Positions 34,405 through 43,174 are shown, counted from the first letter of the stretch. The stretch is DNA of 64,000 nt from Streptomyces sp. CB00455 (GCF_001905445.1 NZ_LIVQ01000005.1:1-64000), one strand, 5' to 3'. The notes: generated from the letters alone by a model not told the origin. Made by a program: numbers and translations.

Positions 34405-34964
34405 CGGAGGAGCTGGAACGGGTGGCCCCGCTGCTCGACGGCGGCGGGCTCGACCGGATGATGCGCCGGGCTCGTTCGGGCGCGGTGCCGGCCGGTGCGT
34501 ACGAGGCGGACCCGCGGCAGTCGTGCCCGGAGCTGGTCGCGCGTGCGGCGGGGCGGCTCGGGGTCGGCCCGGACGCGGCGGCGCTGTACCTCCAGGTGGC
34601 GACGCTGGCCGCGCCCACCGACCGGAACGTACGGCGGTGGAACAGCTGGTCGGCGACGCGGCACGCGCAGGTGCGGGCGGAACTCCTCGGCACGGGCGCG
34701 GTGGTGGAGGCCAAGCGGGCGCGGGCGGGGCGGTCCGTGTTCCTGCCCGGGGACTGGACCGAGCTGAAGGCCCCGCACCTGCCGTTGGAGACCGCGAAGC
34801 TGGCGAGCCACGCGGTGCGCCCGCTCTGGGGCAACGTGATCCGGTCCCCGTTCGGACGGGTCCTGCCGACGGCGCCGCTGCACGAGATGTTCGCGACGGC
34901 CTGGGAACGGCTGCACGGTCAGGACGGCGCGCACGGCGGCCCCGAGGACCGCGGCACGGTCTGA
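34158..34964 (+). pseudogene. C-terminal part of the giant protein after the frameshift
   Basis: About 268 codons in the -1 frame continue the giant protein. RPELLVALAGGRVEDTSARI joins smoothly to ...YERLRGELA of the upstream frame. The part has normal codon bias to its stop at 34962-34964 and includes LEVGP-like helical blocks and APHLPLETAKLASHAVRPLW. It has no ribosome site of its own (first GTG at 34170), so it is a continuation and not a separate gene. Sequencing error, true mutation or programmed -1 frameshifting cannot be separated here. Confidence 0.75.
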
Positions 34965-35105
34965 ACCGACCGGGCCCCACGCCACGCCCCGGCCGGCACG
35001 ATCAGCCGGCGCAGGAACCGGACCCGAGCGGGAGCTCAGCGAGGCGTGGCTCGTACCGCTGACGTCTGGCGCACCGGGGGCGCGCCCCGCCGCGAACCGT
35101 ACGGC

Positions 35106-36149
35106 TCACGTGCCCGCCTCCGGGCCGGCGAGCTGCGGTGGGCCGCCCGGGCGGTGGGCGGAGACGAGTTGCTCGGCGGCGGTCAGGGCGCGGTGGACCG
35201 CGCGGTGCCCGAGCAGGACGCACAGGGTGTAGCCGGCGTCTTCGTAGCGGGCGCGCAGGGCGGGGTCATGGGGGGCGGTGAGAGTGCGCCGCCGCAGATC
35301 GCGGAAGTGGGCCAGGTGGTGGCGCAGGGTGTGGGGGTCGGGCAGCAGAGCGGGCTGCGCCGGGTGCGCGGCGGCGAGGGCGCGGTCGATGGCCGCCCGC
35401 AGGGCGGCTTCGGCGCTTCCCGGTGCGGGCGCGGCGCCCGCGCGCAGGGCCACCGCCGCCCGGGCGATCTGCTCATGGCTCACCCCGGCGGCACGGGCCG
35501 CCTGGGCGAGGACCCGCCGCGCTGTCCGGGCGGTGCACGGCAGGAGGGCCATCAGGACGCCGATGGCCCGACCCAGATCCGACGTTTCATCCAGCTCGCG
35601 TTCGAGATCCGGCTCGATCTCCGGCTCCAGCTGGGATTCCGGCTCGGGCATCCGCTCCGGCTCGTGCTCCGGCTGGGGCTCCGGCGCAGGCTGGGGCTCC
35701 CTCCCAGACTCGGGCTCGGGCTCGGGCTCAGGCTCGGGCTCCCTCCCAGACTCCGGCTCGGGCTCCGGCTCCGTCCCAGACTCCGGCCCCGGCTCGGACT
35801 CCGCCCCAGGCCCGCGCTCCCACACCGGCACCGTCCCAGACAAGCGCTTCCGCTCCGGCACCGTCCCGGACTCCCGCTCGGGCTCCGGCTCCGTCCCAGA
35901 CTCCGCCCCAGGCCCGGGCTCCGGCTCGTGGTCCTGCGCCAGCTCGGGCTCGGGATCCGCCCCGGGCCCGGGCTCCGGCTCGTGGTCCGGCTCCGGCTGG
36001 GGTTTCAGCCCGGATTCCGGTTCCGGTTCCAGTTCCGGATCGGATTCCGGTGCTCGTTCCGGCTGCCGCTTGTGGGCGGCGGCCGGGTCCCGGGGCACCC
36101 GTGCCGGGTCTCCGGCCGGGCCGGGCGGCTCGGGGTACGTGCTGGCCAT
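35106..36149 (-). CDS. ANTAR/DUF5133 protein with long Glu-Pro repeat linker
   Basis: 347 residues from ATG 36149 (GGGAGG upstream). Residues about 1-50 are a polar start. About 50-195 is a low-complexity arm of EPEPES, EPEPGPG and SGTEPEPE units. An ANTAR-like helical segment follows (AIGVLMALLPCTARTARRVL, QAARAAGVSHEQIARA), then a C-terminal DUF5133 block (LLPDPHTLRHHLAHF, ARYEDAGYTLCVLLGHRAV, ALTAAEQLV). ANTAR domains bind two-loop RNA hairpins to cause antitermination, but here the tip residues are not typical and no such hairpins are noted. The highly acidic arm would keep the domain away from its neighbours. It is convergent with the giant gene. Confidence 0.75.
   Translation of the reverse strand: MASTYPEPPGPAGDPARVPRDPAAAHKRQPERAPESDPELEPEPESGLKPQPEPDHEPEPGPGADPEPELAQDHEPEPGPGAESGTEPEPERESGTVPERKRLSGTVPVWERGPGAESEPGPESGTEPEPEPESGREPEPEPEPEPESGREPQPAPEPQPEHEPERMPEPESQLEPEIEPDLERELDETSDLGRAIGVLMALLPCTARTARRVLAQAARAAGVSHEQIARAAVALRAGAAPAPGSAEAALRAAIDRALAAAHPAQPALLPDPHTLRHHLAHFRDLRRRTLTAPHDPALRARYEDAGYTLCVLLGHRAVHRALTAAEQLVSAHRPGGPPQLAGPEAGT
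35600..36060 (-). repeat. Degenerate 6-bp-based coding repeat (Glu-Pro arm)
   Basis: Repeated GGCTCCGGCTC / GGCTCGGGCTC hexamer-like units on the plus strand encode Pro-Glu and Ser-Gly-Glu units on the minus strand. Longer duplicated blocks occur within it (for example GGGACGGTGCCGGAGC-type segments around 35830-35870). Confidence 0.7.
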
Positions 36150-36644
36150 GTCCCTCCCTACGGGAACATCCCCGGCAAGAGGCCGCGGTGGAGCCTGTGT
36201 AGCAGGGAAGGCCGCCCCGCCGCCGCGGACACGCGCACCGCGGACCGGCACTTCGCCCCAACCGGCACCCGACCGCGCCAGGCCGTTGACGCTCGCCGGT
36301 TCGAAGAGGTACGAAACCGGTTGGCCAACGCGTCCGGGAGTGGCCACAGGCGCCGCGCCGGCCGTCCGCGCAGTCCACTCCGCTCCCCCTCCCCCGGCCG
36401 CGGCCCCGGCCCCGGCCGCCGCACCTCGCGGTCATCCCCGAGACCGGGTGCGGCCGCCCGGACCAACGCTCCGCCCGTCCCATCGACGCCCATCGGCGCC
36501 CCTCGGCATCCGTCCGCGCCGATCACGCTCGCCCGGGCCGATGCGAAAGCAGGGGCCTCCCCGCGGTTGTGCGCCGCCGGTCAGGGCACAAGCGGCTCGT
36601 AGGCAGGATCCGAGCGAAAACGATCCAGAGACCAGGTTGACCTG
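36150..36644. other. Intergenic region, divergent promoters
   Basis: About 495 bases without a supported gene on either strand. It contains a short inverted repeat (CCGGTT ... AACCGG at about 36296-36322). It must hold the promoters of the ANTAR/DUF5133 gene and the ATPase gene. Confidence 0.5.
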
Positions 36645-37043
36645 ATGGACACGATGAGCGACCACGTCGCAACCGTCCGGTGCACCACCACGGTGGCCGT
36701 CGCCGATGCCCGCGACACCATGCGGGAGTTCCTCGCGGCGCTCGGTCCGGCGTCCGTCGACCCCGAGGCCGCGGACACCGCCGTCCTGGTCGTCTCCGAG
36801 CTCGTGACCAACGCCCTGCGCCACGGCGGCGGGATCTGCACGCTCCGCCTGACCGCGCACCCCGGCGCCATCGAGGTGGCCGTCGACGACGCCGATCCCC
36901 GGCCGCCGCGCCCGCGCACCCCGGACCTGACCGGTGGCACCGGAGGCTTCGGCTGGCACATGGTCAACGACCTCGCCCTCGTCACCGCGGTGATCCGCAG
37001 GCCCGGCGGCGGGAAGACCGTGAGCGCCCTCCTCGCCCGGTAG
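36645..37043 (+). CDS. RsbW-like anti-sigma/ATP-binding protein
   Basis: 132 residues, a single HATPase_c domain of the anti-sigma type. Visible: the N-box AVLVVSELVTNALRHGGG (about 46-63), VDDADP (about 85) and the G-box GTGGFGWHMVNDLA (about 100-113). These domains bind sigma factors and phosphorylate STAS antagonists in partner switching. ATG 36645 lacks a strong ribosome site. It is alone on its strand; partner genes may be elsewhere, or the STAS protein at 39132-39560. Confidence 0.9.
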   Translation: MDTMSDHVATVRCTTTVAVADARDTMREFLAALGPASVDPEAADTAVLVVSELVTNALRHGGGICTLRLTAHPGAIEVAVDDADPRPPRPRTPDLTGGTGGFGWHMVNDLALVTAVIRRPGGGKTVSALLAR

Positions 37044-37079
37044 GGGCGCCAGACGCGGCGGACTGCGGGTGGCAGGCGC

Positions 37080-37395
37080 TCACAGGTGCGCCACCAGTTC
37101 GCGCGCCACGTCCCGGGGAGCCTTGTCCGCCGTCCACAGGTGCGTCCCGAAGGCCGGGCCCGACAGAGCCGCCAGGCATCGGTCGAGCTGTTGCCCCTCC
37201 CAGCTCAGCTCCCCCCACTTGTCGGCCGTTTCGTGGCGCTCGGCCATGCGCCGCCGAGGGCGTTCGCGGATCGTGGGGCCGTCGGCCAGCAGCGTGAAGT
37301 GACGCACGTCCGTGCCCGCGCGGCGCAGGACCCCGATGATCCGGGGGTGCGCGGCCGGGCCGCGCAGGGCCGGGACCGGCCGGCCTGGTCAGCCG
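37080..37395 (-). pseudogene. C-terminal remnant of an AAA/TmrB-like small kinase
   Basis: Open from a TGA near 37395; about 104 codons keep the second half of a TmrB/chloramphenicol-phosphotransferase-like ATPase: IIGVLRRAGTDVRHFTLLAD, TIRERPRRRMAERHETADKW, LDRCLAALSGPAFGTHLWTAD. The P-loop N-terminal half is missing. Its open frame abuts the truncated SARP remnant, so a deletion fused the two. Confidence 0.65.
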
Positions 37396-38471
37396 GGGCG
37401 TCGGGCTGGCCCGCCGGAGGACAGCCCAGGCCGTCCAGGAAGGCGCCCAGCACGATCGCGGGGTCCTCCGGGTCCGGGTCCATGCCGCGCAGACCGGCGT
37501 AGAGCTGCCCATCGGGGTAGTGCTCGCGGACCAGGTGGGCGACGTGCAGGACCAGGGCGGTCTTGCCGATGCCGCCCATGCCGGAGACGGCCGCGAGCGG
37601 CAGACTGTGCCGGTCGGGGGCGGTGAGCAGGGCGCGCAGGGTGGCTACCTCGGCGGTACGGCCGACGAAGTCGGTTATCGCGCGCAGGGGTTGCGCGGTA
37701 CGACCCGCCGGAACGCCCCGCCCTGGGCCGTGTCGGCGGTGCGCGCCGCCCCGCCGGGGCCGCCGCCGGGGCGGGCGGGTGCGGGCGCGGGCGCCGGGGA
37801 CGCGGACCATGCCGTGGCCGGCGCGGAGGGGCCGCGGCGACGGGCGTCCGGACGGCGCCGGCCGGCAGGCCGGGCGTCATTGCACCGGGCGCGCACGCAC
37901 CAGGCGGTGTCGCACCGGGGGCGAACACACCGGGCGGCGTGGAGCCGGGGGCGAACACACCGGGCGGCGTCACCCCGGGCGCGGAGCCGCCAGGCGGTAG
38001 CACACCGGGCGGTGTCATTGCGGGCGCGAACGCACCGGTCGGCGTCGCACCGGGCGCGGACGCTGCGGGCACGGGCAGGACGGGCGCCGGCGCGACGGAC
38101 AGCGTCGGGGCGGGGGCCGGCCGGGTAGCGGGCTGCTCGGGGGTCTCCTCCAGGATGCGGCGGTGGACGTCCGTCAGTTCGCGGCCGGGCTCCATGCCCT
38201 GCTCCTCGATGAGGGTGCGGCGCACCCGCTGGAACAGGGCCAGCGCCTCGGTGCGCCGCCCGGTGGCGTGCAGGGCGCGCATCAGCAGGCCGTGCAGCCT
38301 TTCGCGGCTCGGGTGTCCGGCGGCCAGCGCGGTCAGCTCGGGGATGACGACCGCCGCGGATCCTGGTGTCGGCGGGCGACGGCTACCGGTTCGACGTCCC
38401 GGGCTGCTGTGTGGACGCCCTGGAGGCCGCCGACCTGGCCGAACGGGCCGCGGTAGCGGCCCTGCGCCAGC
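37396..38471 (-). pseudogene. Broken SARP/AfsR-type regulator
   Basis: Read leftward. The BTAD domain core VIPELTALAAGHPSRERLHG and RALHATGRRTEALALFQRV, then GMEPGRELTDVHRRILEETP, runs from about 38350 to 38135. A Pro-rich linker follows, with about seven APGxTPPG-like repeats, then the frame shifts. An NB-ARC start follows in another frame (TDFVGRTAEVATLRALL, P-loop GMGGIGKTAL at about 37570, YAGLRGMDPDPEDPAIVLGA) and ends abruptly near 37396. The DNA-binding N-terminal part is missing from this strand. SARP-like sequence on the plus strand (about 38352-38471, ILVSAGDGYRFDVPGCCVDA) may be an inverted piece of it. Confidence 0.7.
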
Positions 38472-38557
38472 TCCAGGTCGTCCTTCTCCTCAGGCAGCGC
38501 CGTGCGCAGCGGATCCGGTCGCCTGGCGCACGAGTTGCCCGGAAGGCGGCGTCCGCG

Positions 38558-39073
38558 TCATCCCGCCGAGCGCGCGGCAGGTCCAGGGAACCGCTCCTCG
38601 TCCGCGGGGGCGCCCACGGTCGTGGTGACGGCAACGCGCAGCGCCGCGAGGCCCAGGGCGAGCGCGTGCCGGTGCTCGGCCGTCATGGAGCCGATGGCCT
38701 GGTCGAGGATCTGGTCGCGGTGTTCGCGTATCCGCGCCAGGTGGCTCTCTCCGGCGGGGGTCAGCCGGAGCGTGATCTCACGGCCGCTGGTGGGGCAGGG
38801 CTGCCGTTCCAGGAAACCGATGGCCGCCAGGCGGTCGCACATCCGGGTCACGGAGGGGGCGGCGGCCGCGAGGAGCCGGCCCACCGTCCGCATGCGGATG
38901 CCCGGCCGGCGGTCGACGAGGTACATGAGGCGCAACTGCGAGGTGGAGGCCGGAGCGGCTGTGGTGGCGTGCCGCGAGCGTTCCCACAGGACGTCGAGGA
39001 GCTCGGCCGTGTCGCGGACCGACCGCGCGACGTCCTGTTCGGACCGCTGGGGCCCGGTGGCTGGTACTGGCAT
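38558..39073 (-). CDS. MarR-family transcriptional regulator
   Basis: 171 residues from ATG 39073 (GGAGGG 7 bases upstream). Winged-helix core is clear: TSQLRLMYLVDRRPGIRMRT then VGRLLAAAAPSVTRMCDRLA (recognition helix), wing GREITLRLTPAGE. The C-terminal helices for dimerisation follow. The ligand is unknown. It is downstream of and parallel to the SpoIIE/B12/STAS operon (gap about 58 bases), so it may be read with it. Confidence 0.88.
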   Translation of the reverse strand: MPVPATGPQRSEQDVARSVRDTAELLDVLWERSRHATTAAPASTSQLRLMYLVDRRPGIRMRTVGRLLAAAAPSVTRMCDRLAAIGFLERQPCPTSGREITLRLTPAGESHLARIREHRDQILDQAIGSMTAEHRHALALGLAALRVAVTTTVGAPADEERFPGPAARSAG

Positions 39074-39131
39074 GTGCTTTCCCTCCACGCGAGCGGATCC
39101 TCGGGCGGCGCCGAACCGGCGCGTTCCGTCT

Positions 39132-39560
39132 TCAGACGTGTTGGTCCGGCCGGCGGGAACGGGCCGATGTGGACTCTTCCCCGGCCGTGGGTGGCCTGCG
39201 CACCGTGGCGGAACCGCGCTGGGCGGTTTCCGGCCGTGTGAGGTGTTTCAGGGTACCCGTGACGGTCAGCATCCGGGTCAGCATCACGGGCGGCTCGTCG
39301 AGGTGCAGGCGCACGCCCGCCTCGTCGGTCCGCCGCCGGATCATCAGCAGCGCCGACAGGCCGCTGGAGTCGACGGCGGCCAGGCCCGCACAGTCCAGGT
39401 GCAGGTCGAGCAGTCCGGCGTGTTCGGCCAGCGCACGCGTGGCCGCGTCCAGCAGCCGGTCGGCGCAGTGGTGGTCGAGGTCCCCGCGCAGTTCGATCCG
39501 TACGGCGCCGCGGGCGGCGGACGTCAGGAGCAGCAGCGGGCTGGAGGGAAAAGTGGTCAT
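39132..39560 (-). CDS. STAS-domain anti-sigma factor antagonist
   Basis: 142 residues. The STAS fold is seen as IELRGDLDHHCADRLLDAAT, then LHLDCAGLAAVDSSGLSALL with the phosphorylatable serine of DSSG (about residue 62). The last 35 residues are a polar tail. ATG 39560 overlaps the stop of the B12-binding gene (ATGA, 39557-39560), so translation is coupled. As target of the SpoIIE phosphatase in the same operon it would be freed to bind an RsbW-like ATPase. Confidence 0.92.
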   Translation of the reverse strand: MTTFPSSPLLLLTSAARGAVRIELRGDLDHHCADRLLDAATRALAEHAGLLDLHLDCAGLAAVDSSGLSALLMIRRRTDEAGVRLHLDEPPVMLTRMLTVTGTLKHLTRPETAQRGSATVRRPPTAGEESTSARSRRPDQHV

Positions 39561-40930
39561 ACGGAAGTCCCGGCGGCGGTGGAGGGAGGGTCGGTCAGGC
39601 ACTGGGCGCCCTGTCGCAGGACGGCGGCGGCGTCGGCGGCGGAGGAGGCGGGGCTGGAGGCGGCGGCGGGGCCGGAGGCGGCGGCGGTGAGACGCCGGGC
39701 GGCCTGTCGCAGGATCGCCGTGGAGCGGGGGAAGTCCTTCAGCTCGCGGCCGAGGATCTCCAGGGCGGCCAGCAGACTGGCCGCCGGGACACGGCGGGCG
39801 TCGAGCACGCCCGCGGTCCACAGCAGGAAGCCGGAGAAGAGGTCCGCGTCGCCCGTGTAGAGGGCGACGCCCAGGAACTCCACGATGTGGGACAGGTCCT
39901 CGGCCGTGTGCTCCCGCTGGAGGTCGCTGTAGTCGCGCATCGCGGGGTGGGCGTCCTGAAGCCCCGCGAAGACGGTCCGCACGAGCCGTGGGCGGGTGCG
40001 GGCCACCAGGGTGTACTCCTGGTCGGCCAGGTGCGGCAGGTCGTCGATAGGCTGGTGGGCGGCGTGCGGGTGCGGCAGCGGGCCCAGGGCCAGGTGGTCG
40101 GCGGCGCTGCGGGCGTCGGCGGCCCAGGCGTCGGCGCCCAGGAGGCGGGCGTAGCGTCCGTCCGGCCCGAAGGCGGCGCCGCCGACGAGCACGGGGGTGC
40201 CTGCGGCCTGGCAGGCGGTGATGGTCGCGTGGGCGGTGGGCAGGCGGGTGGCGATCGAGCTGGAGAGGGCGACCGCGTCGGGGCCCGTGCGGTGCAGGTG
40301 CGCTACGAGGCGGGGCGTGGGGACCTGCGGGCCGAGGTAGTCGACGCACCAGCCCCGGAGCCTCAGCACCTCCGCCAGCAGACGGGCGGGAAGGCCGTGC
40401 CATTCGCCGTCCACGCAGGCCACCGTGATCTTGCCGCGGGTGGGGGTCGTGCGCGCCGAGGGGTGCCGGGCCACTGCGGCGACGGCCCGCTCGTTGATGG
40501 CCGTGGCCGCGTGTTCCTGGGCGACGGTGAGGCGGTTGGCGGCCCACTCCTCGCCGACCCGGGCCTGGGTCTTGGCGATCACATCGAGCAGTGCGCTCTC
40601 CGCGTGCAGGCCCGCGTCCATCGCCCGCATCACCGTCGTGATCGCGGCGTGTTCGTCGAGGCCGATGACTGCCTCCCACAGCGCTCCCGCCGCCGCGGAC
40701 GCGCCGTGCGGCCGGGACGGGCCGTGCGGCCCCGGCTCGCCGGTCATACCGGCCACACCGGTCGGCTCGGAGGGACCGGTCGGCTCGGAGGGACCGGGCG
40801 AACCGGCCGGTTCCCCACCCGCGGCAGCTTCCACGCGTACGCTCCGTTCACGCCGCTCGTCCCTTGCACTCCCCGCGCCCCGCTCGTCCCCTGCGCCCCG
40901 GACGAGGGCGGTCGTGTGCCGTGCGCTCAT
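39557..40930 (-). CDS. Cobalamin-binding sensor with CarH-like W-x9-EH signature
   Basis: 457 residues, ATG 40930 (overlap ATGA with the upstream stop). Order: a low-complexity Gly/Pro/Ser N-terminus (1-80); a helical bundle (about 84-155) with W129 and E139-H140, the exact W-x9-EH spacing of CarH-type B12 photoreceptors; a Rossmann-like B12-binding domain (about 167-280) with E176-W-H178-G-L-P181 as base-off motif (H178 would be the lower cobalt ligand) and LVGGAAFGPDGRY; then a helical C-terminal region (about 300-400). There is no MerR DNA-binding domain. It sits between a SpoIIE phosphatase and a STAS protein, so it likely tunes partner switching by cobalamin or light. Confidence 0.88.
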   Translation of the reverse strand: MSARHTTALVRGAGDERGAGSARDERRERSVRVEAAAGGEPAGSPGPSEPTGPSEPTGVAGMTGEPGPHGPSRPHGASAAAGALWEAVIGLDEHAAITTVMRAMDAGLHAESALLDVIAKTQARVGEEWAANRLTVAQEHAATAINERAVAAVARHPSARTTPTRGKITVACVDGEWHGLPARLLAEVLRLRGWCVDYLGPQVPTPRLVAHLHRTGPDAVALSSSIATRLPTAHATITACQAAGTPVLVGGAAFGPDGRYARLLGADAWAADARSAADHLALGPLPHPHAAHQPIDDLPHLADQEYTLVARTRPRLVRTVFAGLQDAHPAMRDYSDLQREHTAEDLSHIVEFLGVALYTGDADLFSGFLLWTAGVLDARRVPAASLLAALEILGRELKDFPRSTAILRQAARRLTAAASGPAAASSPASSAADAAAVLRQGAQCLTDPPSTAAGTSV

Positions 40931-42642
40931 GCGGTGAACCTGCCCCGGGTGTGCCCGTCGACCATGCTCAGGTGGTTGGTGCGCGGCGCGGAGATCGCCA
41001 CCACTGCCATGTCGTCGTGGTGGCCGCCGCCCACCCACTGCGAGGCGAGCATCTGCACCCGTTCGACCACGGCTTCGGCCGGCATGCCCGCGCACTCGGC
41101 GAGGACCCGGCGCAGGCGTTCCTCGCCGAACATCGCTTCGCCCAGCGGGCCGCCGCGCGCCTCGGTGATCCCGTCCGTGTAGAGGAGACAGGTCTCTCCG
41201 GGCGCGAGCGACGCGGTCGCGGTGCGGGCCTCCACCTCGGGCAGCGCGCCCACCAGCGTGCCGCGGGTGTCGGCCTCCTCGACGCGGCCCGTGGAGCGCA
41301 GGATCAGCGGCGCCGGGTGGCCCGCGCTGGTCAGCCTCAGCTTCACGGAACTGCCCACCCGCTCCGCCGAGGCCAGCACCATGGTGGCGAACCGGGTGTG
41401 GTGCGAGTTCAGGAGCGCCTTGTTCAGCAGGGTCAGCATCCGCTGGTGGTCGTCGGCCAGCGGGAGCAGGGCGTGCAGGGTGTTGCGGATCTTCCCCGCC
41501 ATCACCGCCGCGTCCAGGCCCTTGCCGCACACGTCCCCCAGTACGACCAGCGATGCCTCGCCCTTGTCGGAGGCGGGGTGGACGTCGTAGAAGTCCCCGC
41601 CGATCCGCTCGTGGTCCTGCGAGGGCCGGTAGCTTCCCGCGTACTCGACGCCGGAGATCCGGCGCAGTGCCGGGGGCAGCAGCTCCCGCATCAGGGTCTG
41701 GGTGATCGATGCCTGCTCCGCGTAGAGCCGGGCGGCCGACATCGCCGCGCCGGCGCGGGCGGCGAACAGCCGGGCGAAGACCTCCTCCCCCTCGGTGAAC
41801 GCCGCGCGGTCGGTACGGCGCAGCAGCACCAGCACGCCGGCCGGGACGCCGTGCCCCGGCAGCGGGGTGATGACGATCGAACCCACCGCTCCGAAACCCT
41901 CCGGGACCAGCCAGGAGGGGGCGGCGGCCGGGTCGATCCACCGCGAGGGCACCGGCGGGAATCCCTGGAGCGCCTCGCCCAGCCCGGGCACCTCGTCCAC
42001 ATCGACGGCCCGGCGCGCCTTCGACGGCTTCGCGCCCCGCAGGCAGGTCACCACCGGCAGCTCGCGGCCGGGGGACGGGCAGATGACCAGCGCCGCGTCC
42101 GCGAGGTGCTCGGCGGCCATCTGCGCGGTGACGTCCATACACCGGTCGAGGTTCAGCGAGGAGAGCAGCAGGTTGGACGCCCGGGTGAGGAAGGCCGTGC
42201 GGTCCCGCTCGATGCGCAGGGCTTCCCTGGCCAGGCGGTGGTCGGTGTCGTCGACCAGCCACCACACCACGGAGCCGTCGTCACGCGGGGAGGGGTGCGC
42301 CTCGTAGATCCGGTCTTCGACCGGTCCCGAGACGACGAGCGAGTCCGCAATGAGCCGGTCCGCATCCAGTCGGTCTGCGTCCGGCCGGTCCACGTCGGTT
42401 TCCGCCCGCTGCGGGGGCAGCGGTGAGAGGCGCTGCATGTGTGCCGTCGACAGCCATGCGGGTACGGCGTCCGCGAGGGCCGAGCCGGGGCGCGCGGACG
42501 GGAAGACGAGGCTCGCCGCCTCGTTGACGTACAGCACGGCCGCCTGGGCGTCCGCCACGAGCACGGGATAGGGAGCCTGGCCGTAGGGAACGCTCACCGC
42601 GGTGCCGGTGCCGGTGCCGGCCGATGCCTGGGAAGTCGCCAC
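40927..42642 (-). CDS. PAS-GAF-SpoIIE phosphatase, first gene of the B12 operon
   Basis: 571 residues, GTG 42642, no strong ribosome site. Order: PAS-like (about 20-125, VLVADAQAAVLYVNEAAS), GAF (about 150-320), SpoIIE/PP2C domain (about 335-545). The metal-site motifs are present: GGDFYDV, VVLGDVCGKGLDAAV, DGITEARGG and GGGHHDDMAVVAI. It should dephosphorylate the STAS protein encoded two genes on. Its stop overlaps the B12 gene start. The PAS/GAF domains add further inputs; no chromophore-binding cysteine is evident. Confidence 0.92.
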   Translation of the reverse strand: MATSQASAGTGTGTAVSVPYGQAPYPVLVADAQAAVLYVNEAASLVFPSARPGSALADAVPAWLSTAHMQRLSPLPPQRAETDVDRPDADRLDADRLIADSLVVSGPVEDRIYEAHPSPRDDGSVVWWLVDDTDHRLAREALRIERDRTAFLTRASNLLLSSLNLDRCMDVTAQMAAEHLADAALVICPSPGRELPVVTCLRGAKPSKARRAVDVDEVPGLGEALQGFPPVPSRWIDPAAAPSWLVPEGFGAVGSIVITPLPGHGVPAGVLVLLRRTDRAAFTEGEEVFARLFAARAGAAMSAARLYAEQASITQTLMRELLPPALRRISGVEYAGSYRPSQDHERIGGDFYDVHPASDKGEASLVVLGDVCGKGLDAAVMAGKIRNTLHALLPLADDHQRMLTLLNKALLNSHHTRFATMVLASAERVGSSVKLRLTSAGHPAPLILRSTGRVEEADTRGTLVGALPEVEARTATASLAPGETCLLYTDGITEARGGPLGEAMFGEERLRRVLAECAGMPAEAVVERVQMLASQWVGGGHHDDMAVVAISAPRTNHLSMVDGHTRGRFTA

Positions 42643-42859
42643 ACGCTGAGGGCCCGCTGGGCGAACCCCTCACCTCATCACCTCGAAGAAATAAACACTT
42701 GCCTTCCGGCAACCATCCTCCATAGGCCACCCGCTGGCAAACGAACCGCTCTTGTGAGCCCACGACGCACCACAGCGGCACACGAAGCACACATCATCTC
42801 CACCGGTGGGCGGTTACGCCGGGTGCGGCCGGGCCGTTCCGGAGCCGTAGCCGTAGCCG

Positions 42860-43174
42860 TCACTGATCCAGTACGGCCAGGCCGTTCCGCCAGCGTTCCT
42901 GCCGCTCCGCGTCACTCTGCTCCCACCAGGGCGTGCCGCGTTCCCCGAGCGCCACCTTCGCCGTCTGCACACGGGCGCGGGCGGCGCTTTCCGCCTGCGG
43001 GTCCTGCGCGCGCCGGGCCGCCGCGATCGCCCGGCGCGCCGCCATCAGGTGGCTGCGCAGACGTGCGCCGACGTCTTCGGGGACGGACGGATCGGTGGCG
43101 CGCCAGCGTCGGCCGTCGATGACGACGTAGTGCCCGTCGGGCGTGCGGTCCGGCGGTGTGTTTCGTGTCACCAC
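42860..43174 (-). CDS. Hypothetical protein (RRWRATDP family)
   Basis: About 104 residues from GTG 43174 or 43171 (GGAG just upstream); the longer frame to 43297 would run into the divergent gene. The start GHYVVIDGRRWRATDPSVPE and the C-terminal end WEQSDAERQERWRNG are conserved features of a small soluble protein family of Streptomyces, which I recall as sometimes labelled biopolymer transporter Tol without good reason. It is basic and helical, with unknown function. Confidence 0.75.
   Translation of the reverse strand: MVTRNTPPDRTPDGHYVVIDGRRWRATDPSVPEDVGARLRSHLMAARRAIAAARRAQDPQAESAARARVQTAKVALGERGTPWWEQSDAERQERWRNGLAVLDQ

Noticed and set aside
38366..39241. Rightward 291-codon frame as a full gene
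   Set aside because: Only its first ~40 codons look SARP-like; the rest is antisense to the MarR gene.
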